Positions 53,354 through 60,374 of a DNA stretch of 60,374 nt are shown here, in pieces. Every line of letters begins with the position of its first letter. Positions within the stretch are counted from its first letter, which is position 1. The notes below the pieces were generated by a model that had not been told where the DNA came from, did no database searches, and worked only from the letters and a program-made list of their open reading frames with translations. Made by a program: the position numbers and the translations under genes. The stretch is from an uncultured Rhodopila sp. (GTDB taxonomy: Bacteria; Pseudomonadota; Alphaproteobacteria; Acetobacterales; Acetobacteraceae): NCBI GenBank assembly GCA_903932145.1, contig CAIZFE010000054.1, positions 1-60,374 of the forward strand. The letters run 5' to 3'.

Positions 53354-54450
53354 ATGATGGAAATCTCCCGGGTGAGGTGCCGTATGGCGTCGCGGATCGG
53401 ACCGGTGCGTGGCGGGTCGAGCAATGTCGAAAACCAATGCTCCGGCGGGTTGCGCCCGGCCGCCCGGTCGAACGTCAGCGCGCGCAGGCCCGCTTCGGCT
53501 TCAGGCGGCAAGCGGCCGGGAATGGAATGGTTGTTCAACGTGCCCCAAATCAGTGCCCAACAGCGGCCTACGGTCCAAGGGTTGTAGCCGCCGCCGCCAA
53601 GGACCACCAGACGCGATGTGCGTTGCATCAAAGCCTGAACGACCGAGCGGTGGCTGTTGTTGGACAACGATAGTTTGGCCAGCGGGTCCTCTTCCAGCCC
53701 GTCCGCCCCGGCCTGTAGCATGATCGCCTGCGGTTGCAGGCGGTCGATCAGAGGCAGGATGGCGGTTTGCATCACATGGTCGAACTCGGAGTCGTTGCAG
53801 CCCGCGGGAACAGGAACATTGCGGGCCGTGCCCCCCGCCGTGTCGGTCGCGGCGCCGGTGAACGGCCATCTTGCGTGCTCGTGCAGGCTGATGGTGAAGA
53901 CGCGCGTGTCGTCATGGAACGCGTCCTGAACGCCATCGCCGTGATGCGCGTCGATGTCGAGATAGACGATCCTATCCAGCCCGAGGTCCAGCCACGTCAA
54001 TAACCCCAGCACGCAGTCGTTCAGATAACAAAACCCGGAGGCTCGGTTTGGCCGGCCGTGGTGGGTGCCGCCGCCGGGGCAATGAACGTGCCGGCCCTCG
54101 GCGGCCAGTTTCGCGGCGAGCATGACGCCGCCGGCGGAGGTGGCGGGGCGGCTGAAGACCTCCCGATAGACCGGGTTTCCGTCGGCGCCGATGCGGAAGC
54201 GGGTGCGGATGGCGTCGGTGACCGACTGCTCGCGTTCGGCCTGGCGGAGGGCGGCGATGTAGGCGGGGTCGTGAAAGCGAGTCAGTTGGTCCTCGGTGGC
54301 CATCGGCGCGTCGCGATACACGTCGTTCGGGAGCCAACCGAGCGCTCGGCACAGGTCGGTGCAGACGGAGACTCGCGGGACGGCGAGCGGGTGCTTCGGA
54401 CCGTAGCTGGAATTTCGGTAGATCTCGCTGCCGACGTAGAGGGGAGCCAT
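53350..54450 (-). CDS. Histone deacetylase-family protein (AcuC/APAH-like)
   Basis: 366 residues from ATG 54450; the longer frame to 54522 has no better site. Arginase/deacetylase fold: zinc site in YLDIDAHHGDGVQ with Asp, His and later Asp in QAGADGLEEDPL, and HHGRPNRASGFCYLND with the catalytic His pair. GGGGYNP near the C-terminus. Probably removes acyl groups from protein lysine or polyamines, as in AcuC; substrate unknown. Translationally coupled to the DUF192 gene. Confidence 0.88.
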   Translation of the reverse strand: MAPLYVGSEIYRNSSYGPKHPLAVPRVSVCTDLCRALGWLPNDVYRDAPMATEDQLTRFHDPAYIAALRQAEREQSVTDAIRTRFRIGADGNPVYREVFSRPATSAGGVMLAAKLAAEGRHVHCPGGGTHHGRPNRASGFCYLNDCVLGLLTWLDLGLDRIVYLDIDAHHGDGVQDAFHDDTRVFTISLHEHARWPFTGAATDTAGGTARNVPVPAGCNDSEFDHVMQTAILPLIDRLQPQAIMLQAGADGLEEDPLAKLSLSNNSHRSVVQALMQRTSRLVVLGGGGYNPWTVGRCWALIWGTLNNHSIPGRLPPEAEAGLRALTFDRAAGRNPPEHWFSTLLDPPRTGPIRDAIRHLTREISII

Positions 54451-54734
54451 GGGACCGGGAAGCCGTTGATGGGTGGGCTTGAATGCCCACGCTGCAATGA
54501 GGCCGTCAAGGCATCGACCCAAGGCGCCGAAATCTCAATCCGCGGAACAGCAGGCTGGTGCCGGCGGTGCGGCGGGACTAGCGTCCCGTCATGAACGCTT
54601 CGTTCCGGTGTTTCGCTCTACGCTACAGTCTCCCACCGAGCATTCAGCGCTGGGGACCTCAGACGTTCGCAGTGGATACCGTTTCTCCGTCGTCATGGAC
54701 CGACCATCCAGGACTCCCTGTGGCGCGCCGGGCC

Positions 54735-55610
54735 ATGACGACGGGGCGGCCGGCCGATTCACTCACTGTCGGGCGTTATATACAAGGATTGTTGTTGGCC
54801 GTAGTTGTGCCTGTAACGATCTGTAGCGCCCCGGCCTCCGCCAACGAGGTCTGCCGGTTCGTCGGCACCACCGATTATTCGGGGCAGGCGGCCATTACGA
54901 CGAATGTGGCGACTACCGGCGATGTGACTCGCGTCGACGTCGCCATTACATTCCATGCGAAGCGGATGTATTTGATCGACATTCAGTATCTGCTGGAAGA
55001 GGTCAGCACCTGGCGGGCCGGAGCGCTGCAAAGCGTGTCTGTCAACAATCGCTATGCGGTGGATGATCACATCGTGCGCCAGCTCTGGGATGACTTTCAG
55101 CGCGGTTCGGATGGCCTATAGGCGCGGCGGGTGCAGGCGAAGACCCTCGACGATCTGCGGCGGATGCATCCGCATTTTGTTCAGCATTGGGATCCTGTGA
55201 CGTTCGGGCGGCCGTGGCTACAGGACTATACGGTTGCCCCGCCGGAGCGCCGAGCGGATTTGGACCTCGCATCGCCTCCGGATGGCGTGCGTTCGCCGCT
55301 GGCCCTGGCGTTCTATTGGATCAGGTGGTTGCCGAACGGGGGTGCGGATGTGCCGGTTTTCCTGCCGGGGTGGAAGAAGGATAAGGTGATGGATGTGCGG
55401 TTTGACGCCTCGGTTTCGCCGGCCGGAACGGTCTGGCACGTGCCGTTGCATCACCCGTCATTGACCTCGGATCAGCCATCCTCGGCCACGGTTTTGACGT
55501 CCACGGACCATCATTTGATGCGGTTGTCGTTCGACCTGCATGGGCCGGCGGGATCGGCGGGCGGGTTGGTTGAGCAGACGGGATGTGTGGGTTCCGCCGG
55601 GACGCCATAG
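54735..55610 (+). pseudogene. Secreted protein gene interrupted by an in-frame amber codon
   Basis: Two open parts lie in the same frame with one TAG codon at 55119-55121 between them: the sequence runs QLWDDFQRGSDGL, stop, ARRVQAKTLDDLRRM. Signal peptide near PASA in the first part (start ATG 54735 or 54591). The joined protein would be about 290 residues. It resembles a DUF6134-like secreted protein; this family label is tentative. The 3-prime end overlaps the convergent gene at 55511 by 100 bases. Could be a sequencing error or a genuine nonsense mutation. Confidence 0.6.
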
Positions 55611-56317
55611 CCCCTGTTGGCTATGAGGGCGAGCATCGCCATGTGCGCGGAGAGGGTGGCGCAGGTGGTCCACTCCCAGAAGGCGAAGCTGAGCCAGACG
55701 GGGACCCCGCGGGCACGCCAGGTCAGGTTGACCCACGGCATCGCGGGCAGCGCATAGAAGACATAGAGCTGCGCCAGGCCGGCCAACAGGATGGGCAACA
55801 CCGCCGATCCCGCCACGAGGGAGGCCCATCGCACGTGGCGGGACAGGCTTCGCTCGATCGTCTGATACATCATGACGACCAGCCCGAGACACAGGCCGGC
55901 GAACGCCAGGACGGTCAGGATTTCGTGGCCTTTTCGGAACGGAAGCACCGACTCCGGCAGCGCCGCCGAACCGGCCATGAAGATGATTCCGAACTGGAAC
56001 GCTTTGATCCCGGCGGGGCGGCGCGCGGGGGGCAACAGCGCAGTCCAGGCCAATCCGCACAGACTGGAGGCCACGATCCCGACGGCTGCCCACAGATGCC
56101 CGGCGGGATTGCGGGTAATGGCGAACAGGTTGGACAGCGGCATGTACCGCCAATCATATTCCGAGGGATAGCGATGCGCTGACCCCAGAACGCAGGCCCA
56201 GAAAGCCAGCACCCCTAGCAGGGCCGTTACGGCCGAGGCGTTTCCGCGGAGTTTGGTGGGGCGGAGCTTTGGTCTGATACCAATCGCCGTTGATGTTGAC
56301 GTGCTGCCATTCCACAT
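55511..56317 (-). CDS. Seven-helix membrane protein
   Basis: 268 residues. About seven hydrophobic helices between residues 28 and 240; loops carry YPSEYDWRYMPLSNLFAI and GHLWAAVGIVASSLCGLAWT, with a Pro/Ser-rich C-terminal tail. I think I remember sequences like YDWRYxxxSNL from DUF998-like or unclassified integral membrane proteins next to similar secreted proteins. Start ATG 56317 is not backed by a good ribosome site. Its 3-prime part overlaps the pseudogene on the other strand. Confidence 0.65.
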   Translation of the reverse strand: MWNGSTSTSTAIGIRPKLRPTKLRGNASAVTALLGVLAFWACVLGSAHRYPSEYDWRYMPLSNLFAITRNPAGHLWAAVGIVASSLCGLAWTALLPPARRPAGIKAFQFGIIFMAGSAALPESVLPFRKGHEILTVLAFAGLCLGLVVMMYQTIERSLSRHVRWASLVAGSAVLPILLAGLAQLYVFYALPAMPWVNLTWRARGVPVWLSFAFWEWTTCATLSAHMAMLALIANRGYGVPAEPTHPVCSTNPPADPAGPCRSNDNRIK

Positions 56318-56597
56318 CTGTCATGGCCCGGCTCGTCGGGGCCACCCGTGACTCGACGGTGCCGCGACAGGTGGCCAGGATGATCCCCCGATCAAGTCGG
56401 GGGAGGGCCATGACGGTAAGGGGCGAGAGTCGGCATCAACGGTGGCTGGTATGACATCGATGCCGCGAGCGTTCATCGGCCCGGCACCGCCTGTTGGAGG
56501 GATATCGCGGAGTAAACCACCCCGGTCATTTCGTTTACCTCGCTTACGCCGTGCTTGGATCCAGACGGCTACCAGTTCGGTTTGAGTTTCGGGCTTT

Positions 56598-57599
56598 TCA
56601 GACGCCGTGCACCCTCGAACGCCGCAGACGCATGGTGTCGTGGCTCTCCGGCGTGCCGTCGTGGAAGCTGCCGAACCACTTATCCAACGGCACTGTCCCG
56701 TCGCCACCGTAATTGCACTCGAAATAGCGGTGATGCAGGAAGTGGAAATAGCGCTGGCCAATCGAGTAAACATTGTCGCGTTTCGTCAGCAGCTTGTGGA
56801 ATCCCACATGGCCGATCGCTGGCGCCAGACCGGTTGTTTGGATGTGGAAAATCGCATGCAGCGGATGCGACAGCAGAACCCAGTGCAGCAGGATGCCGCT
56901 GAAATAGATGACATGCTCGACGGGGTGCATCGACATGCCCGACCAAGGGCCGATGTCGGTATTCTTGTGGTGCAGTGAGTGGTAGCGTTTATACAGGAAG
57001 GGATAATGCAGCAGGCGATGTATTAAATAGAAATGGGCATCGCGGATGATTGGGATCGCGCAAAACAGCAGCACGAAATAAACCGGATGCGCTTCCCAGT
57101 TCAGCATCGGTATGGTGCCGTTGGCAAACGCCCATAGCGTAACGACCTCATAGGCGGTCCAGATTCCGACGCCGCTGATCGCGGTCCAGAAGACGTTCTC
57201 GCGGACCTGGTTGCCGAACAGGAAGCGGCGATGCGACACCGTCGGCTCCCGCCGGTTCAGCATATAGCGGGTGCCCTGGGCTTTCTGAATATAGAACCGG
57301 TAGTGCAGTCCGCCGAACACCAGGACCGTCAGAGCAAGATTGCGGCCGTAGATGATGGCGATCCAATCCCAGTGAAATGCCGCCATGCGCGACAGCGCGG
57401 GCGTGAAGGCGAACCACGTCAGGATGGCGAGGCCCATATACAGAACGTTCAACGGCAGAAAATAACCGGGATAGCCGAACAGGAATTTTGCCAAAGCCAC
57501 AGGGCGGGGCGGCCAGACAAAGACCGGCGGTGTGGCGATCGGCGTCGCGGGCGGCGTGTCGCCTCGGCTGGATATGACGCCGGCTGCTATATCGGACAT
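56598..57599 (-). CDS. Sterol desaturase / fatty acid hydroxylase-family membrane enzyme
   Basis: 333 residues from ATG 57599 (GAGG nine bases upstream). Multi-pass membrane di-iron enzyme with His boxes HRLLH, HSLHH and HFLHH, plus two further His before the loop GPWSGMSMHPVEH. These oxidise or hydroxylate lipid chains such as ceramide, hopanoid or carotenoid substrates. No pathway partner is adjacent, so substrate is unknown. Confidence 0.88.
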   Translation of the reverse strand: MSDIAAGVISSRGDTPPATPIATPPVFVWPPRPVALAKFLFGYPGYFLPLNVLYMGLAILTWFAFTPALSRMAAFHWDWIAIIYGRNLALTVLVFGGLHYRFYIQKAQGTRYMLNRREPTVSHRRFLFGNQVRENVFWTAISGVGIWTAYEVVTLWAFANGTIPMLNWEAHPVYFVLLFCAIPIIRDAHFYLIHRLLHYPFLYKRYHSLHHKNTDIGPWSGMSMHPVEHVIYFSGILLHWVLLSHPLHAIFHIQTTGLAPAIGHVGFHKLLTKRDNVYSIGQRYFHFLHHRYFECNYGGDGTVPLDKWFGSFHDGTPESHDTMRLRRSRVHGV

Positions 57600-57899
57600 G
57601 GGATCCTCTTTTGGTATTTCCCGGATGGCCGTCTGATGCGACGGCCTTTCAACCAGGATGGCCGCAGGGCGGGCGTTTAGCAACCGTACGGTGCCGGTTG
57701 CGTGCTGCAATGGCCTTATGCGTTCCCCTCCGCCGTTGCCTTCATCAGCGCATCGTTCAATCGCGTCAGCAGGGGGCTGGCAGGCGCGCGCCATGTTGGT
57801 ATCCGGATCGGGAGCAAAACATAATGTCGCGTGGCCCTTGTTAATCCGGTCAGCCGATCGATCTTAGATGGGTCCGGCACGGTGCCTGAGGGAATAATA

Positions 57900-58931
57900 A
57901 TGCCAATCGTTCACCAAAAATGCCGGTATGCTCTTATGGCGGTCTGCGGTGTCGGCGCCGTAATGGCATCCGTCCCGGCCCATGCCCAGATGCCGGCGCC
58001 TGACCCCTACAACATCGTAACAGTGCAATCCGAAAACGACAGCATCGCCCACACGGACCGGAATTATTCGGCGGGTATTCGCCTGGGTTGGACCACACCG
58101 AATGTCGATTCCAAGGGCAACAGTTATCTGCCGGAGGCTCTTGTCAATTTGGACAATGAGATCTGGGGCGAGGGCCGCCAACGCCTTTCGCTCGACATTT
58201 CGGACTCGATTTTCACCCCGAAGAATACCAACGCTGTCACTCCCGATCCCAAGGATCGGCCCTATGCCGGTGTGATGCTCGGCAGTGCGTTTCTGCTGCA
58301 TGACACTCTCACCTCCCGCAGCCTGATCGGCATCAGCCTGGGCGTGCTCGGTCCGTCATCGCGCGCGGAGGACATCCAGAATGGGTTTCATGACCTGATC
58401 AGGGACCCTGAAGCCCTGGGCTGGGGCCACCAGATCAAGGATATGCCGATCGGTCAGGTCTTCATCGGCCGAACCTTGCGCTACGAACTGACGTCCAACC
58501 CCGGCAGCGGCGTTGACGTTGACGTTTTGCCATCGGCTTCGGCCGGTGCCGGCTCGCTGCGCGACTATGCCCAGGCCGGGCTTCAGTTTCGCATCGGTCA
58601 GGGCCTGCAATCGGATTTTGGCACAACCCGCATTCGCCCCGGCCTGAGCGGGTCCGACGCCTACACGCCGAACCGAGACTTCGTCTGGTATTTCTTCGCA
58701 GGCGTTGACGGTCAGGCGATTGCCTGGGACGCGACCCTGGACGGCAATCCGATCCACACCGGGGCGCACGTGTCCCGTCAGCCCTTCGTCGGCGAAATCG
58801 AAGCGGGCATCGCTGTGATCTACCACGGCGTGCGGGTCACCTACACCCACGTCGCCCAAACACCAGAATTCTATGGCCAGCGCGGAGGATTGTTCCAGTT
58901 CGGATCGCTCGCCGCGTCCGTGCGTTTCTAA
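57900..58931 (+). CDS. lpxR: LpxR-like outer-membrane lipid A deacylase
   Basis: 343 residues from ATG 57900 after GAGGGAATA. Signal peptide ends near AHAQ (residue 30). DUF2219/LpxR signature: VTVQSENDSIAHTDRNYSAG followed by a barrel with DRPYAG. Asn and Asp in ENDSIAHTDR are candidate metal- or substrate-binding residues. Ends in VRF with terminal Phe. Expected to remove the 3-prime acyloxyacyl group from lipid A; activity in this organism is untested. Confidence 0.85.
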   Translation: MPIVHQKCRYALMAVCGVGAVMASVPAHAQMPAPDPYNIVTVQSENDSIAHTDRNYSAGIRLGWTTPNVDSKGNSYLPEALVNLDNEIWGEGRQRLSLDISDSIFTPKNTNAVTPDPKDRPYAGVMLGSAFLLHDTLTSRSLIGISLGVLGPSSRAEDIQNGFHDLIRDPEALGWGHQIKDMPIGQVFIGRTLRYELTSNPGSGVDVDVLPSASAGAGSLRDYAQAGLQFRIGQGLQSDFGTTRIRPGLSGSDAYTPNRDFVWYFFAGVDGQAIAWDATLDGNPIHTGAHVSRQPFVGEIEAGIAVIYHGVRVTYTHVAQTPEFYGQRGGLFQFGSLAASVRF

Positions 58932-59196
58932 ATAGCAAGCGCCACCGTCAGGTCACCGGCGCGGTATTGCGCCGGGGATAGCTCTCGGTCGCATTGGTGA
59001 AATCAGGGATCACTTGGTTGTAACGGCCTCTTTTTTGTGCCTAACGATTTTGCTCGTGACGACATCGGGAGACCACCGCCTCGGAAGGGCCGACCATATT
59101 AGGTCCGGTAAATTTTCTTACCCGCCCCCCCCTTGCATCCACCACCCCACTCCCCAACCTCCCGCTGTATTGAGAACAAACAGTGAATTAAAGCCC

Positions 59197-59967
59197 ATGC
59201 CCGACCCGTCCACCGAAGCCTCGCCCCCGTACAACCCCGACGCCATCTTCCACCCCAACGGCCCGCTCGATCCGCATTGCGTGATCGAGGCCGTCGCCGC
59301 CATCAAACGCGCCCTGCCGATCACCCCCGGCGAACCGCGCGACGCCGTCAGCCGCCGCGTGCATGCCGCTTTGCGCGGCCTCTCCGCCCTGCACGCCCGC
59401 GATGAAATCGAGCTGATGCTCGGCGTGCAGGCACTCTGCGCCTACCACGCCGCGACCGCCTGCTGGCGGCTCGGCATGAACCTGACGCTGCCGCACGGCG
59501 ACGGCACGCGGCATATCGCCACCGCCGCCAGCGCCGCGCGCACGTTCGATTCGATGCTGCGGGCGCTGGAACGGCGCCAGGCGAAGCCGCTGGCGGTGCC
59601 GGTAGGCCGTCCGGACTCGCAGGACTGGCAGGCCACCGACCCCGCGTGGCAAGAGCTTTGCACGATCGAGGCCGGCGATTTCCTGCGCCCGGCCGCCCGC
59701 CAGATCGATCCGTCCAAAGGCAGCGACGACGACATTTTGGACGCGACGTATTTCGACACCGAGGACGATCTCGACCTCAGCACCGTCGAGGGCATTCTGC
59801 CGGGCGGCGGCATCATCGTGCCCGAGGAGCCGACGCCGGCGCAGGCCGCCTACATCGAGCGGCGGCTGCGGCTGATTTACCAGCGCGAACGTGAGGAAAA
59901 CCGGCGCAACGGGATTATGAAGCCGACGCGGTTCCGGCCGCTGCACGACGGGGATCTGGTGCCATGA
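59197..59967 (+). CDS. Hypothetical protein, helical N-terminus and acidic C-terminus
   Basis: 256 residues from ATG 59197; a frame reaching 59014 includes low-complexity Pro-rich sequence, less likely. The first 130 residues are helical (AVAAIKRALPITPGEPRDAV; ARDEIELMLGVQALCAYHAA), and the end is acidic (DDDILDATYFDTEDDLDLST) with a final charged helix. No recognised domain. Its stop overlaps the next gene by ATGA. Confidence 0.6.
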   Translation: MPDPSTEASPPYNPDAIFHPNGPLDPHCVIEAVAAIKRALPITPGEPRDAVSRRVHAALRGLSALHARDEIELMLGVQALCAYHAATACWRLGMNLTLPHGDGTRHIATAASAARTFDSMLRALERRQAKPLAVPVGRPDSQDWQATDPAWQELCTIEAGDFLRPAARQIDPSKGSDDDILDATYFDTEDDLDLSTVEGILPGGGIIVPEEPTPAQAAYIERRLRLIYQREREENRRNGIMKPTRFRPLHDGDLVP

Positions 59968-60374
59968 GCGCTCTTCCATCCCCGGCCGAGGACACGCCGC
60001 CGGGTCCGTTGCTGACGCTGGTGCTGACGATGCTGGCGTCGATGATGGCGCCGGCGCTGGCCGACGCGGCGCTGGCCCGTCTGGCGGCGCGCGAGGCGGT
60101 GGAGATGTACCGGACGCGCGGCCGCGATGAATGGCTGACGATCGGGCAGATCGTCGGGTTCGCGGTGGCGGCGCTGGATACGCTGCGGTTGTCGATGCCG
60201 GCGGAGGTGCCGGTGCCGCTGAAACTGCGGCTGCGGAGTAACGCGAACGGGCTGAACCGGTCGTCATGCGCGTGCCGGCGGCTGTTGGAGACGGGCCGGG
60301 CGTGCGAGCGGGTGGGCGGCGTTGGCGCCGATGGCGGGTCTGAGCCGGTAACGGAGGCTCCGGTGACCGGCGGG
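59964..60374 (+). CDS. Hypothetical protein (partial, runs off right edge)
   Basis: 137 codons open to the window end from an ATG coupled to the previous gene by ATGA. N-terminal hydrophobic stretch (LLTLVLTMLASMMAPALAD) and helical AALARLAAREAVEMYRTRGR-like segment, then DEWLTIGQIVGFAVAALDTL. C-terminal half has several Cys and Arg (SSCACRRLLETG). The start resembles proteins of unknown function; the rest is outside the window. Confidence 0.55.
   Translation, partial: MSALPSPAEDTPPGPLLTLVLTMLASMMAPALADAALARLAAREAVEMYRTRGRDEWLTIGQIVGFAVAALDTLRLSMPAEVPVPLKLRLRSNANGLNRSSCACRRLLETGRACERVGGVGADGGSEPVTEAPVTGG

Noticed and set aside
59188..60267. A 359-residue minus-strand frame at the right edge
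   Set aside because: Pro/Arg-rich and antisense to two coupled frames; less plausible than the plus-strand reading.

Overview
The window is a GC-rich chromosomal segment, most likely from an alphaproteobacterium. Pointers are an NDUFS4-type complex I subunit, a phasin, a CarD-type regulator, an APH-fold homoserine kinase and an STAS-fused MlaE permease. Acetobacteraceae or a relative is my guess, not something the sequence proves. Genes are dense, many overlap by ATGA, and only one tRNA gene (Pro, TGG) is visible. There is no CRISPR array, rRNA or prophage. Mobile DNA is limited to an IS256-like transposase cut by the left edge, which appears to have landed in a decayed second copy of the neighbouring COG4280 gene.

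Layout. 1-2240: IS end, COG4280 membrane protein, small membrane protein, zinc-free MDR oxidoreductase. 2300-5752: complete Mla/MCE-type lipid transport operon (permease, ATPase, MCE protein, lipoprotein). 5886-9715: two divergent transglutaminase-like genes, a conserved hypothetical and an MFS transporter. 9840-16615: DUF72, Nudix, an unaccompanied molybdenum hydroxylase large subunit, a HigBA-type toxin-antitoxin pair, RraA-like protein and phasin. 16745-31180: amino acid and redox metabolism (FrnE-like protein, MetY, SDR, two aminotransferases, GGT-like lipoprotein, DsbA-like protein, CBS/BON protein, methylisocitrate-lyase-like protein), interspersed with Phd/VapC and MntA/HepT modules. 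31242-33726: small hypothetical genes, a third transglutaminase-like gene and a long hairpin. 33784-35574: a solitary groEL under a CIRCE element.

The most interesting locus is 35777-40529, six co-directional genes: an outer-membrane beta-barrel protein with an N-terminal c-type heme motif (Cyc2-like architecture), a secreted helical protein with hemerythrin-like spacing of His/Glu, a periplasmic class I cytochrome c, two small inner-membrane proteins, and a Tat-exported multicopper oxidase with a Leu at the T1 axial position. An FNR/FixK-like box lies just upstream, and a CcdA-thioredoxin pair that could support cytochrome maturation lies 3.4 kb downstream on the other strand. I read this as a candidate outer-membrane electron conduit or metal-oxidation module. 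The function is inference.

40685-60374: CarD regulator, small basic proteins, glyoxalase-fold protein, outer-membrane protein, CcdA/thioredoxin, hybrid histidine kinase, a roughly 1-kb non-coding gap with an unusual inverted and tandem decamer repeat, rnhA-thrB-NDUFS4, tRNA-Pro, a chemotaxis receptor, DUF192 plus histone-deacetylase-like proteins, a gene split by an in-frame amber codon, a sterol-desaturase family hydroxylase, an LpxR-like lipid A deacylase, and two overlapping genes of unknown function, the last of which runs off the right edge.
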